Assembly: GCF_000426245.1 (NCBI RefSeq)
Contig: NZ_AUEZ01000031.1
Span: 31,063 to 95,062, forward strand
Source of the DNA: Bradyrhizobium sp. Ai1a-2
GTDB lineage: Bacteria; Pseudomonadota; Alphaproteobacteria; Rhizobiales; Xanthobacteraceae
Length of the DNA: 64,000 nucleotides
Direction of reading: 5' to 3'
Numbering within the stretch: the first letter of the stretch is position 1; the number at the start of each line of letters is the position of its first letter. Under the pieces are notes generated by a model, which did no database searches, had not been told where the DNA came from, and saw only the letters and a program-made list of their open reading frames with translations. Both the position numbers and the translations under genes were made by a program. Of the stretch, positions 17,877-27,157 are shown piece by piece.

Positions 17877-18173
17877 ATGAAGCGTTTGCGGCTGAAAGCG
17901 GATGGGCGGATCGTCGAGCTGCGCGACGGGCAGGAGTTCCCGCTCGCCCCGGAGGCCGCGACCGGGCCGTTCACGGTCCGCGACCTCCGCCGCCGCTCGC
18001 ATCTGACCCAGCTCGAATTCGCCGCCAAGCTCGGCGTTCCCGTGGAAACGATCCGCAACTGGGAGCAGGGCAAGCGCGCCCCGCGTGGACCGGCGCGGGC
18101 GCTTCTGGCGGTCATCGCCCATGCGCCCGAAACGGTATTCGCGGCGCTGGCCACAGAATCCTCTGCAGCCTGA
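17877..18173 (+). CDS. Small XRE-type helix-turn-helix protein, HigA-like, without a toxin partner
   Basis: 98 residues, ribosome site GGAG. A charged N-terminal strand region (MKRLRLKADGRIVELRDGQE) is followed by an XRE helix-turn-helix at about 33-70 (LTQLEFAAKLGVPVETIRNW, then EQGKRAPRGPARALL). This arrangement is seen in HigA/NadS-type antitoxins that follow a RelE-like toxin gene. No toxin gene is next to it: upstream is mgtE, downstream an aldo/keto reductase 36 bp away. It may act as a stand-alone repressor of the downstream gene. Confidence 0.75.
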   Translation: MKRLRLKADGRIVELRDGQEFPLAPEAATGPFTVRDLRRRSHLTQLEFAAKLGVPVETIRNWEQGKRAPRGPARALLAVIAHAPETVFAALATESSAA

Positions 18174-18209
18174 TTTGGCAGCGGAGCCGGGGCGGCCCAT
18201 AATGGGCGT

Positions 18210-19028
18210 ATGAACATCATCGCAGCCAATGGCGCCGGGATCCCGGCGATCGGGCTCGGCACCTGGCAATTGCGCGGACGCACCTGCGCGCGGATCGTCG
18301 AGCAGGCGCTCAGGCTCGGCTATCGCCATATCGACACCGCGCAGATGTACGACAATGAGCGCGAGGTCGGCGAGGGGCTGCGCGCGTCCGGCGTGAAGCG
18401 CGACGAGGTGTTCATCACGACCAAGGTCTGGACCACCCATTTCAGGCCCAACGACCTGGAGCGTTCGGCCAAGGAAAGCCTGGCACGACTGCGGCTGACC
18501 GAAATCGATCTGTTGTTGCTGCACTGGCCGAACCCGCAGGTGCCGCTTGCGGAAACAATGGGCGCGCTGGCGCACGCGAAACAGCTCGGGCTGGCGCGGC
18601 ATATCGGCGTGTCCAATTTCACGGTCGCCTTGATCGAGCAGGCGGTGGCGGCCTGCCCGGAGCCGCTGGCATGCGATCAGGTCGAGTATCATCCCTATCT
18701 CGATCAGGCGAAAGTGAAGGCCGCCTGCGCCCGGCATGGCATGGCGCTGGTCGCCTATAGCCCGATCGCGAAGGGCCGCATCAGGAACGATCGCGCCTTG
18801 GCGCGGATCGGCGACCGCTATCGCAAGACGGCGGCCCAGGTCTGCCTGCGCTGGCTGGTGCAGCAGAATGTTGCCGCGATCCCGCGGACATCGAAGCTCG
18901 AACGGCTGTCCGAGAACATCAACGTCTTCGATTTCGAATTGTCGGAGGACGACATGAGCCTGATCTCGGCCATGAGCAGCGCCTCGAACCGCCTTACCGA
19001 TTTCGGCTTTGCGCCGAAATGGGATTGA
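18210..19028 (+). CDS. Aldo/keto reductase
   Basis: 272 residues, TIM-barrel NADPH-dependent reductase of the AKR5-like group. Catalytic tetrad visible: D42 and Y47 in YRHIDTAQMYDNE, K72 in TTKVWTT, H105 in LLLLHWP. The NADPH-binding end has AIPRTSKLERL and NINVFDFELSEDD. Likely reduces small aldehydes or 2,5-diketo acids. Follows the HTH gene by 36 bp, so both may be co-transcribed. Confidence 0.92.
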   Translation: MNIIAANGAGIPAIGLGTWQLRGRTCARIVEQALRLGYRHIDTAQMYDNEREVGEGLRASGVKRDEVFITTKVWTTHFRPNDLERSAKESLARLRLTEIDLLLLHWPNPQVPLAETMGALAHAKQLGLARHIGVSNFTVALIEQAVAACPEPLACDQVEYHPYLDQAKVKAACARHGMALVAYSPIAKGRIRNDRALARIGDRYRKTAAQVCLRWLVQQNVAAIPRTSKLERLSENINVFDFELSEDDMSLISAMSSASNRLTDFGFAPKWD

Positions 19029-19093
19029 GACCCCCCTCGGTTGCCCGCTATGCTGCTGAGGGGCAGGGGGCTGTCAAACCTGATCAGTTGCGA

Positions 19094-19945
19094 ATGAACC
19101 TGCGGGAGCGCATTCCTGTGGATGTGACGGCGTCGGCGGTTGCGCACCTGTCGGTGCTGGCCCTGGTGCTGCTTTTGTCCGAAGTACATCCGTTCGACAC
19201 CGTGGCGGCCGACACTGTCCCGGTCGAAATCGTCACGCCACAGGACCTCGAGAAGAAGCCCGAACCGACGCCATCGCCTTCTCCGTCGCCTTCTCCGTCT
19301 CCGTCGATTGACCTGTCCGCGCTCCAGCAGCCGGCTGTAAGCACTCCGCCTGCACCGGCGCCGCAGCCGGCAGCGCCGCCGCCCCAGCCCGAGCCCCAGC
19401 AGAAGCAGCCGGCACCGGCGGAATCAGGTTCAACTCAACCGCAGCCGACGGCGAAACCGGCGGCCGCGCCGGCCACCCCAGCCTACACGCCGCCCGAGCC
19501 TGATCTCTCGATCAAGTATCATGTCCAACTCGGACTGCCGCCGGACCTCCCGCGGATGGCGGCGCCAGCTCCGGCCCCGGCCGCGCGCTACGGTGGCAAG
19601 GTCGACGACGATTTCGATGCGCCGGCAGTCAGGGCGGCCGACCTTACCCCGACCGTCGTCACCGAGTTTCGCCGCCATCTCAAGACCTGCTCGAAGCTGC
19701 CGGCAGCGCTAAAACCTTCCGACGACGTCAAGGTCACGCTGCGCGTGTTCTTGACGCCGCAAGGGACGCTCGCCGACGAGCCTCTGCTGATCGAGGCGAG
19801 CGCATCTGAGAAAGGGCCGGTGCTGATGCGTGGCGCGATGAGTGCACTGGAGGCGTGCCAGCCCTACACGATGCTGCCGGCGGATCGCTATGGCGAGTGG
19901 AAGGTCCTCGATCTCAGCTTCACGCCGCAGGATTTCCCTTCGTAG
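19094..19945 (+). CDS. TonB/TolA-like single-span protein with proline-rich linker
   Basis: About 283 residues from ATG 19094, chosen because it places the membrane helix (12-28, AHLSVLALVLLL) at the N terminus; ATG 19019, overlapping the reductase stop, is an alternative. A Pro-Ser repeat (58-71) and a long Pro/Gln/Ala linker follow, then a globular C-terminal domain (about 200-283, with LTPTVVTEFRRHLKTCSKLP and VFLTPQGTL) like the periplasmic end of TonB or TolA. It would span the periplasm and contact an outer-membrane or Tol partner. No ExbBD genes are nearby. Confidence 0.7.
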   Translation: MNLRERIPVDVTASAVAHLSVLALVLLLSEVHPFDTVAADTVPVEIVTPQDLEKKPEPTPSPSPSPSPSPSIDLSALQQPAVSTPPAPAPQPAAPPPQPEPQQKQPAPAESGSTQPQPTAKPAAAPATPAYTPPEPDLSIKYHVQLGLPPDLPRMAAPAPAPAARYGGKVDDDFDAPAVRAADLTPTVVTEFRRHLKTCSKLPAALKPSDDVKVTLRVFLTPQGTLADEPLLIEASASEKGPVLMRGAMSALEACQPYTMLPADRYGEWKVLDLSFTPQDFPS

Positions 19946-20029
19946 CTGTGCGGTTGCTGACGTCACGATCCGAGTTGGACGGCCCCGCCGTGCTATGGCA
20001 AAATAGCGATCCAACTGGACCCCCTGCAC

Positions 20030-20686
20030 ATGTTGAAGCTCGTCATCGGTAACAAGAACTATTCGTCATGGTCGATGCGGCCATGGCTGGCGCTGCGCGC
20101 CAACAACATCCCGTTCGAGGAAATCTTCATCCCGCTCTACACCGACGTAAAGGCGGACAAGGATCGGATCCTGAGCTTCTCGCGTGCCGGGAAGGTCCCG
20201 TCGCTGATCGATGGTGACATCACGGTCTGGGATTCGCTGGCGATCATCGAATACCTCGCCGAGAAATATCCGGAAACAAGGCTCTGGCCCGAGGATCGCG
20301 CGGCCCGCGCCCATGCGCGCTCGGTCTCCGCGGAGATGCATTCGGGCTTCATGCCCCTGCGCAATGAATGCGGCATGAACCTGCATCGTCCGATCAAGGC
20401 GGTCCCGTTGTCGGACGACGCTCGCGCCAATGTCGCGCGGATCCAGGAGATCTGGGCGGACTGCCATGCGCGCTACGGCAAACAAGGTCCGTTCCTGTTC
20501 GGTGCGTTCTCCGGCGCGGATGCGATGTTCGCCCCGGTCGTGCATCGCTTCCGCACCTATGCGATCCCGGTGAAGCCCGAGGCGCAGGCCTATGTCGATG
20601 CGATGGCGTCACTGCCGGCGTTCCAGGAATGGACGCGGGACGGGCTTGCCGAGACGCTCGTCATCGAGCGGTTCGAGACCGTCTGA
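20030..20686 (+). CDS. Glutathione S-transferase family protein
   Basis: 218 residues. N-terminal thioredoxin-like domain (1-80) starts LKLVIGNKNYSSWSMRPWLA, with the Ser/Tyr cluster typical of the glutathione thiol site, and holds VPSLID and WDSLAIIEYLAE, the gamma-Glu binding motif. The C-terminal helical domain (about 90-215) contains GPFLFGAFSGADAMFAPVV, the usual N-cap motif. Likely cytosolic conjugation or peroxide detoxification; substrate unknown. Confidence 0.92.
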   Translation: MLKLVIGNKNYSSWSMRPWLALRANNIPFEEIFIPLYTDVKADKDRILSFSRAGKVPSLIDGDITVWDSLAIIEYLAEKYPETRLWPEDRAARAHARSVSAEMHSGFMPLRNECGMNLHRPIKAVPLSDDARANVARIQEIWADCHARYGKQGPFLFGAFSGADAMFAPVVHRFRTYAIPVKPEAQAYVDAMASLPAFQEWTRDGLAETLVIERFETV

Positions 20687-20993
20687 CCCGGTCGATCAGT
20701 TCGCAGAGGCGCTGGCCCAGCACTTTCTGGCGGCCGTCGATGATGCGTGTCCGGGTGGCAAGCTGCCCACAACGCCTGTTCCGCGGGAACCCGCACTTTT
20801 CACCCTTCTCGCGGTGGAATGCGGCCGGTTAGCGGCCTTCTATCGTGCTGAAAAGCCTACAAATTTCGTCCGTTTCCCGTCCCCCGATCCTGCTGGATTT
20901 TGAGCCCGCTGCTGTGCTAACTTGACGCGGGGTTCTCAATACGTTGGCCGCTGCTGTGGGACCTTTAAGGCGGCGCGCCGACGATCCAAGAAA
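20687..20993. other. Gap without a convincing gene
   Basis: About 307 bp between the GST gene and a small conserved gene. Frames across it are read-through shadows of the GST end. No terminator-type hairpin or repeat was recognised. Confidence 0.4.
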
Positions 20994-21197
20994 ATGGAGA
21001 GGGCGTTGAAGCATAAGTACTCCGTTGGAGAGACTGTCTATTTCACTGCGAGCAACGTGTCGCGTCCGGCCGCCACCGGGACCTATCAGGTGGTCCGGCT
21101 ACTTCCGACCGACGGTGACGATTGCCAGTACCGCATCAAGAGCTCGACCGAAGCGTTCGAACGGGTTGCAAAGGAAAGCCAGCTCGTCCTCTCGTGA
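20994..21197 (+). CDS. Small conserved protein with a possible SH3-like beta core
   Basis: 67 residues from ATG 20994; a TTG at 21006 with AGAGGG just upstream is an alternative start. The sequence has alternating strands (KYSVGETVYFTA, GTYQVVRLLPT, CQYRIKS) and ends in a helix (AFERVAKESQLVL), which suggests a small five-stranded barrel. Function unknown; I have not recognised a named family. It stands alone. Confidence 0.6.
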   Translation: MERALKHKYSVGETVYFTASNVSRPAATGTYQVVRLLPTDGDDCQYRIKSSTEAFERVAKESQLVLS

Positions 21198-21353
21198 AGA
21201 GAGCTGTGCGCAAGCAACCGTTTGGCGCGGTTCCCTGATGAGGCGTCGTCAAAAGGCCCTGTTCGCAGAACCACTTTGCCGAAGGCTGAATGCCCGAAAG
21301 AAGGTATTCGCCTTCGGTAACTGTGCTTTATGCTGCGTTGAGGGACACCGCGC

Positions 21354-22325
21354 ATGAACTTGGTTTCTTCGCTGGATCAGATCTGGCGCTCCGCGACCTT
21401 TCCGATGTGGCTGACATTGGCCGCAGCGGGATTTTTTTGCGTTGTCCTGTTGATCACGCTGTTGCGCGCGGAGAAATCCGTGGCCAACGGCGCGCTGACG
21501 GTCATCACCTTGCTCGCGATCGCGGTCGCTGCTGCCGCAACCATCCGCGGCTTCGATTCAGGCAGCCGGATTGCCGACGCGCGATCGGTGCAGCCGGTCG
21601 TCGCAGCGCCAGCGGCGCTGGCCTGCATCGATGACCTCGCGGGCGATGCCGTGCTGAACGCCTGCGAAAAGGTGTTGTTCGGTTCCGCCGACTCAGCGGC
21701 TGCCGCAGTCGCCTATGCAGCTTCCCAAATCACCCGCCTCACGTCGTTGGGCGATATCGCGACCGCCGAGCGCAACACATCGCCAGAACTGCAGGCGCTG
21801 CGCCGGGCGATCGAGCGGGACCGCTACGGGCTCATGGCCTATGTGCTGACGGTGCGCGACCATTGCACGCCGGCCTCGTGCGCCGCGTTCAGCTCGCTCG
21901 GGACCACCCAGCAGATCACGTCCAATATGGACGAGCACCTCTACGAGAACTTGATCGCCCGCTACGCGCCGTCGTGGAACGCGCCGGCACCTACAGCCGC
22001 GGCCGGAGCAGCGATGGCTGGAGCAGGGGGGCTCGGTTCACTGCCGCCATCGGTCCCGACCGGCAAACCTACCAACGCCGAATTTCCGTCGGCCGCCAAC
22101 ACTCCGCCGGTCAGCATCATGACGCCTGAGCCCGCGCTTAAGCCGCCGTCGGCCGCCGCGGCCGCGGCTCCGCCTGCGCCACGGCCAGCGCCGGCGGCCC
22201 CGCCAGCACCTCCCGCTGCTGCCAAGAAACAGGCGGTAGCCAAACGTCCGCCGCCACCCGCGCCGGTGCCGATCGCGCCGCCTCCACCGGCATCCACAGC
22301 CGCGCCTGCAACTTCGGACGAGTGA
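21354..22325 (+). CDS. Membrane-anchored protein with proline/alanine-rich tail, unknown function
   Basis: 323 residues. Two hydrophobic helices near the N terminus (about 18-38, MWLTLAAAGFFCVVLLITLL; about 46-63, ALTVITLLAIAVAAAATI). A helical domain follows (about 80-205) with cysteines in ALACIDD, NACEK and CTPASCAAF, then a low-complexity Pro/Ala tail (about 215-323). Probably an inner-membrane protein with a periplasmic domain. It precedes the DUF1489 gene by 40 bp on the same strand. No function assigned. Confidence 0.65.
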   Translation: MNLVSSLDQIWRSATFPMWLTLAAAGFFCVVLLITLLRAEKSVANGALTVITLLAIAVAAAATIRGFDSGSRIADARSVQPVVAAPAALACIDDLAGDAVLNACEKVLFGSADSAAAAVAYAASQITRLTSLGDIATAERNTSPELQALRRAIERDRYGLMAYVLTVRDHCTPASCAAFSSLGTTQQITSNMDEHLYENLIARYAPSWNAPAPTAAAGAAMAGAGGLGSLPPSVPTGKPTNAEFPSAANTPPVSIMTPEPALKPPSAAAAAAPPAPRPAPAAPPAPPAAAKKQAVAKRPPPPAPVPIAPPPPASTAAPATSDE

Positions 22326-22365
22326 TCTTTTCAAAGGTCCTGTCGGCGGCTAAAGCGAAACGACC

Positions 22366-22806
22366 ATGCCGCTTCATCTCATCAAGCTCGCCGTCGGTTG
22401 CGACTCGGTCAAGGAACTCAAGACCTGGGTTGCCGAACGGATGGCGATCGCAAAGAAAAAGGGCCTGCCGCAGCGTCACGTCCACATCACGCGGATGACG
22501 CCGAAACGGGAGGAGGAGATCCTTGCCGGCGGCTCGCTCTATTGGGTGATCCGTGGCGAGATCGCCGCGCGCGAGAAGATCGTCGCGATCGAGCCGTTCC
22601 GCGACAAGGACGGCATCGGCCGCTGCCGCATCGTGATGCAGCCCAAGGTGATCACGGTATCGCCGCGTCCGATGCGCCCGTTCCAGGGCTGGCGCTACCT
22701 CACCGCCGATGCTGCGCCGCCCGACCTGACGAAATCGGCCGCCTCCGGCGTCGCTGCGATGCCCGAGCCGATGCGGCGCGAACTGCGCGATCTCGGATTG
22801 CTGTAA
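22366..22806 (+). CDS. DUF1489 family protein
   Basis: 146 residues, the whole length of this small alphaproteobacterial family. Recognisable motifs are HLIKLAVGCDSVKELKTWV, HITRMTPKR, LYWVIRGEI and RPFQGWRYL. Cytosolic, no known activity. Separated by 40 bp from the previous gene. Confidence 0.85.
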   Translation: MPLHLIKLAVGCDSVKELKTWVAERMAIAKKKGLPQRHVHITRMTPKREEEILAGGSLYWVIRGEIAAREKIVAIEPFRDKDGIGRCRIVMQPKVITVSPRPMRPFQGWRYLTADAAPPDLTKSAASGVAAMPEPMRRELRDLGLL

Positions 22807-22896
22807 CGGCTACGGATGCTGTGCTCCCTCTCTGCTTGCGGGAGAGGTGAAGTGAGTACGCTGACCGATCCCGCCGAGCGTGACACGCTGCCCGGG

Positions 22897-23748
22897 TTAC
22901 ACCGCGATGTTATCGATCAACCTCGTGGTGCCGAGCCTTGCGGCCACCAGCATCCGCAGCGGGCCGTCCTTGATCGAGGCAATCGGCGCCAGCGTCTCGG
23001 CGTGGCGCACCTCGAGATAGTCGAGCTTGAAGCCGGCCTTTTCGATCAGCTCGGCGCCGCCGGCGACAGCCGGCTCGATCGCTTCGCCGGCACGGATGCG
23101 GCGGGCGGTTTCCTTCATGACGCGATAGAGCTCCGGCGCGACCCGCCGTTCTTCCGGCGAGAGGTAGACGTTGCGGGAGGACATTGCGAGCCCGTCGCGC
23201 TCGCGCACGGTTCTGGAGCCGACCACCTTGACGCCGAGGTCGAGGTCGCGCGCCATCTGGGTCACGACGCGCAACTGCTGAAAGTCCTTTTCGCCGAAGA
23301 TCGCAAAATCCGGTCGGCACTGCGTGAACAGTTTGCCGACGACCGTGGCGACGCCGCCGAAGAAGTGCGGGCGGAAGCGATCTTCGAGGCCGACGGTGGC
23401 GGGCCCCTCCGGCGCGATCCGCGTGGCAAAACCATCCGGGTACATCGTCTTGACGTCGGGATGCCAGATCAGGTCGACCTTCTCGGCGGCGAGCTTTGCG
23501 ACGTCGTCCTTCCAGGTGCGCGGATAGGAGCCGAAATCCTCTGTCGGAGCAAACTGGGTCGGATTGACGAAGATCGAGACGATGACGCGCCGGGCGCGTC
23601 GCTTGGCAAGGCGCACCAGCGACACATGCCCGTCATGGAGAGCTCCCATGGTTGGCACCAGCGCTGTCATCGCCTTTCTGCCGCGTAAAGCCTCAACGGT
23701 GCGGCGCAAGGCAGGGACGGTGCGGACGACCATAGGACTTCGCGACAT
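22897..23748 (-). CDS. panC: Pantoate-beta-alanine ligase (pantothenate synthetase)
   Basis: 283 residues. Joins pantoate and beta-alanine with ATP to give pantothenate, a coenzyme A precursor. The ATP-binding HIGH-like motif is PTMGALHDGHVSLV (about 32-45); FVNPTQF binds pantoate; FGEKDFQQLRV and GLAMSSRNVYLS (KMSKS-equivalent) are further signatures. Cytosolic. Divergent from mipZ; panB and panD are not in the window. Confidence 0.96.
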   Translation of the reverse strand: MSRSPMVVRTVPALRRTVEALRGRKAMTALVPTMGALHDGHVSLVRLAKRRARRVIVSIFVNPTQFAPTEDFGSYPRTWKDDVAKLAAEKVDLIWHPDVKTMYPDGFATRIAPEGPATVGLEDRFRPHFFGGVATVVGKLFTQCRPDFAIFGEKDFQQLRVVTQMARDLDLGVKVVGSRTVRERDGLAMSSRNVYLSPEERRVAPELYRVMKETARRIRAGEAIEPAVAGGAELIEKAGFKLDYLEVRHAETLAPIASIKDGPLRMLVAARLGTTRLIDNIAV

Positions 23749-24032
23749 CTGGATTCAATCTCTTGGGCTGGCTCGGGAAGGGTCTGTCAGGGCGAGACAG
23801 GCTCGGACTCGCCCGATGCGGTGGGCGCCCGACCATATCAAGGGGAGGGCGTCGACGCCAAGGCGGCAGGCGCGCGCACCTGACCCACTCGGATGATGAT
23901 AGAAGATTGCGGGCTGACATCTCCTGCGATGGATTCATGATGAAGGAAGACAGTCGGCAGCTCCTTCCTCGCCTGGCGCATTTCGCTTGACCGTCGAAGC
24001 GCCCGATTTGAAGATGTCTGGGGGATCGAGTC

Positions 24033-24956
24033 ATGCTGGGACAGGCTGGTCAGGGGCAATCCGGCTCCGCTCATGTGGTGGTGCTCGGCAACGAGAAGGG
24101 CGGTTCGGGCAAATCCACCACCGCCCTGCACATCGCCGTCGCCTTGATGAAGGCCGGCCAGCGGGTCGCCACCATCGATCTCGATTGCCGCCAGCAAAGC
24201 TTTACCCGCTACGTCAATAACCGGCGCGCCTGGGCGCGGCGTTCCAATCTCGACCTCGAGATCCCCGCGCATCATTGCATCAAGTATGGCGAGACGATGC
24301 AGATCGCGGAGAACGAAAACGCCGAGTTCCAGCAGTTCATGGCGGCGATCAGCGCGGTCGAGCGCAAATTCGATTTCATCGTCATCGATACGCCGGGCGC
24401 GGACACCTACCTGATGCGGCTTGCGCATTCGATGGCCGACACGCTGGTGACGCCGATCAATGACAGCTTCCTCGACTTCGACGTGCTGGGCACCATCGAT
24501 CCCGCCACCTATTCGGTGACGGGCGAAAGCCACTACGCCGAAATGGTGCGCGACGTCAGGCGCAAGCGACGGCAGGTGGACGGCGCCACCACCGACTGGA
24601 TCGTGGTCCGCAACCGCCTTTCGATGCTTGGGTCGCGCAACAAGCAGCTCGTCGCCAACGGCCTGAAGCAGCTGTCGCTGCGGCTCGGTTTCCGCCCGAT
24701 CGACGGCTTTGCCGAGCGTGTTGTCTACCGCGAGTTCTTCCCGCGCGGCCTGACCGCGCTCGACGACATCGACGAGCAGACGCTCGGCACGCGGCCCAGT
24801 ATGGGCCACGTCACGGCGCGCGAGGAGGTGACTGGCCTCCTGCGCCAACTGAAGCTGCCGCTGGACGAGCGCGGTCGCCGCCGCGCGGCCAACCGGGCCG
24901 AATGGTTCAGCCAGGTCGACAAGCCGCTCGAGGTCCACGACATCATCGCGACTTGA
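24033..24956 (+). CDS. mipZ: Division-plane positioning ATPase MipZ
   Basis: 307 residues, ParA/MinD-type P-loop ATPase. Deviant Walker A NEKGGSGKSTTA (about 16-27), switch I IDLDCRQQSFTRYVNNR, Walker B/switch II FDFIVIDTPGADTYLMR. In alphaproteobacteria MipZ forms a gradient from ParB at the poles and blocks FtsZ assembly away from midcell. Ends 10 bp before the convergent oxidoreductase gene. Confidence 0.95.
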   Translation: MLGQAGQGQSGSAHVVVLGNEKGGSGKSTTALHIAVALMKAGQRVATIDLDCRQQSFTRYVNNRRAWARRSNLDLEIPAHHCIKYGETMQIAENENAEFQQFMAAISAVERKFDFIVIDTPGADTYLMRLAHSMADTLVTPINDSFLDFDVLGTIDPATYSVTGESHYAEMVRDVRRKRRQVDGATTDWIVVRNRLSMLGSRNKQLVANGLKQLSLRLGFRPIDGFAERVVYREFFPRGLTALDDIDEQTLGTRPSMGHVTAREEVTGLLRQLKLPLDERGRRRAANRAEWFSQVDKPLEVHDIIAT

Positions 24957-24965
24957 GGGGGCGGC

Positions 24966-26048
24966 TCACGCCGGCTGCAGGATCGTCATCTTGAACGGGC
25001 CGCCATTGGCTGCTGCGTGCGCCACCGCTTCGTTGACCTGGTCAAGGTCGAAGGTGGTCACTTCAAACAAGTCGAGCGGCAGCAGGCCCGCCCGGATCAT
25101 GCCAACGAGGCCGAGCGTTGCTTCCGGGGGATACATCCACACGCCGTGGATGGTGATGCATTCGCGCATGATCCAGGGGTAGGGCAATTCGAGGCCGGGG
25201 CCACCCTGCATCCCGACGCCGCCCATGAGCACCACGCGTCCATAGGGGCGCACCGTCATGATGGCGGCGCGCACTGTTGTTGGACTGACCGAGGGCGGCA
25301 TCAGGTCGATCACACAGTCGATCGGGCCATCGGCCGCCTCGCGCATGCGTTTGCGATCGTCCTCCTCATTGCCGGATAGCCGGACCGGGCGCACCCTGCG
25401 GCCGAAGCGGCGCGCCAGATCGGCCAGCACCGTTTCGTTGCGTCCCGGCGCGACCACGCAGCGCGCGCCCATCGCCAGCGCGACCGCGACGGCGGCGCTG
25501 CCGAAATTGCCGGTGGCGCCGCTCACCAGCACCGTTTCCCCCGCCTGCAGTCTTGCTGCCAGGAAGCCGCCATATGGCACGAGGCACGTGCCGAGCGCGC
25601 ACCAGGCTGGCGCCTCCACCGCATCGATCGTGCCGATGCGCTTGACGTTCTCGGTCGGGACCAGCGTCTGCTCGGCGAACGAACCGTGGCGAAAGTGCCG
25701 CTGCAGCCGCAATCCGCCTTCGCCGCGCGCGCTCCAGCCTTGCAGGGTGATGTAGGGCGAGATGGCATCGTCGCGGGAGCGGAAGGTCGGATCACAATAG
25801 ACCCAATCCCCCACGGCGAGGTGGGTAGCGTCGGGCCCCGCTGCGCGAACCCTTCCGATCGCGCCGGGTCCCGGCACGGCCGGCAACTCCAGGAGATAGT
25901 TTCGCTCGCCGCTGAAGACTTCGTTCGCATAGGACAGTACGCGCGTTGCCACGACATCGACCACGACTTCGCCGGTGCCGATCATCGGGTCGGCAACGGT
26001 TTCGATTGCGAGCCGGGATCCGAATGATCTCAAAACAGCAGCTTTCAT
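24966..26048 (-). CDS. MDR-superfamily alcohol dehydrogenase / quinone reductase-like protein
   Basis: 360 residues from ATG 26048 (an ATG three codons earlier is possible; the longer frame to 26501 runs antisense over the regulator and is rejected). GroES-like N-domain (PAVPGPGAIGRVRAAGPDAT), then a Rossmann domain with VLVSGATGNFGSAAVAVALA (about 155-175). The usual structural and catalytic zinc cysteines are not evident, so it is probably a zinc-less MDR reductase. It is divergent from the XRE/MmyB regulator gene 103 bp away, which likely controls it. Confidence 0.85.
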   Translation of the reverse strand: MKAAVLRSFGSRLAIETVADPMIGTGEVVVDVVATRVLSYANEVFSGERNYLLELPAVPGPGAIGRVRAAGPDATHLAVGDWVYCDPTFRSRDDAISPYITLQGWSARGEGGLRLQRHFRHGSFAEQTLVPTENVKRIGTIDAVEAPAWCALGTCLVPYGGFLAARLQAGETVLVSGATGNFGSAAVAVALAMGARCVVAPGRNETVLADLARRFGRRVRPVRLSGNEEDDRKRMREAADGPIDCVIDLMPPSVSPTTVRAAIMTVRPYGRVVLMGGVGMQGGPGLELPYPWIMRECITIHGVWMYPPEATLGLVGMIRAGLLPLDLFEVTTFDLDQVNEAVAHAAANGGPFKMTILQPA

Positions 26049-26151
26049 GGCTCTCATCCTGGTTGAGACCGCATCCTCGAAGAGCCTGTCCCTTGCAACA
26101 AGACCTGGTATTATCCTGGGATTAAAAGTCCCTCGTTGCGGGAGCAGTCCC

Positions 26152-26925
26152 ATGGCAGATGCCCGGCAAAGCGAACTCGGCGATTTCCTGCGCTCGCGGC
26201 GGGAGAAGCTGACGCCAAAGGCTGCAGGCATTTCGATCGGACGGCGCCGTCGGACGCCGGGCTTGCGCCGCGAGGAGGTGGCTGAACTCGCCGGCATTGG
26301 CGTCGATTGGTACACGAGGCTCGAGCAGGGCCGCAGCGTCAGCCCGTCGCTGACAACGATCGACGCCTTGGCGCGAGCGCTGCGGCTGACCAAGGCTGAG
26401 CACGCGCATCTGCGGGCTTTGATCCGCGACGCCGATCGGCGGCCGTTCATCCCGGAGGCGGTGCCGCCAGCGATCCGGCGCACGGTGGAGAGCTTGAACA
26501 AGCCGGCCTATATCACCGGGCGGCGCTGGGACATCCTGGCCTGGAATGACGCCGCAGAACAAACCTTCGGCTTCGGCCGACTTCCGCCGGCCGACCGCAA
26601 CGTGCTTGTCTGCATGCTGACCAATGAGGCGACGCGGCGTCTGTTCGGCGCCTCATGGGCCGACGAAGCCCGCCGGATGGTGGCCCAGTTTCGCGCAAGT
26701 CACGATCTGTGGGCAGGCGATCCCGCCTTTCGCGACCTCCTCGCTCGGCTGCAGCAGGGCTGCGGGGAATTCGCCCAATGGTGGGGGGCGCACGATATCA
26801 AAAGCAGCGTGTCGGGCCGCAAAACGCTCAGCCATCCCAGGAAGGGTCGCCTGACCTTCGAATATGCGAGCTTTCAAGCCAATGACGATCCGGCGCTGAA
26901 ACTCACGATCTACACGGCCGCCTGA
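26152..26925 (+). CDS. XRE-type regulator with MmyB-like ligand domain
   Basis: 257 residues from ATG 26152, with GGGAG upstream. N-terminal helix-turn-helix (about 10-80) has the family hallmark GRRRRTPGLRREEVAELAGI followed by WYTRLEQGR. The C-terminal MmyB-like domain (about 100-255) has AYITGRRWDILAWNDAA and ends KLTIYTA. In this family the C-terminal domain binds a small hydrophobic ligand. The divergent oxidoreductase gene is the probable target. Confidence 0.9.
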   Translation: MADARQSELGDFLRSRREKLTPKAAGISIGRRRRTPGLRREEVAELAGIGVDWYTRLEQGRSVSPSLTTIDALARALRLTKAEHAHLRALIRDADRRPFIPEAVPPAIRRTVESLNKPAYITGRRWDILAWNDAAEQTFGFGRLPPADRNVLVCMLTNEATRRLFGASWADEARRMVAQFRASHDLWAGDPAFRDLLARLQQGCGEFAQWWGAHDIKSSVSGRKTLSHPRKGRLTFEYASFQANDDPALKLTIYTAA

Positions 26926-27049
26926 CCCCCGTGCGACTACGGGGGAGGCCCAAAAATCCGGGAACAAACCTCAAAGTGGGCCGTTTTATTACAAATGTAG
27001 TGAGCGCCTGAACGGGAATTTCGTAGGCGCCATCATAAGGTTAGGAGGA

Positions 27050-27157
27050 ATGCCACCAATGCCGCAGCGCGTGTGCGGATGCACAAGAATTAGGTGCGTC
27101 GCACAACACTCAGGCGATCAAGACACAACATTTAGACTTCCTGTCACGTCGCTGTGA
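27050..27157 (+). CDS. Possible small ORF (leader peptide?), 35 or 32 codons
   Basis: The frame reads MPPMPQRVCGCTRIRCVAQH and on to VTSL before TGA. AGGAGG lies one base from the first ATG and ten from the second (27059), so the second is the better placed start (32 residues). Three cysteines are close together. The stop TGA overlaps a GTG (27154) in frame with the downstream hydrolase, as GTGA. It may be a real leader peptide or chance. Confidence 0.3.
   Translation: MPPMPQRVCGCTRIRCVAQHSGDQDTTFRLPVTSL

Noticed and set aside
26049..26501. N-terminal extension of the oxidoreductase gene
   Set aside because: It is antisense to the helix-turn-helix gene and would precede a complete MDR domain with an arginine/serine-rich leader.
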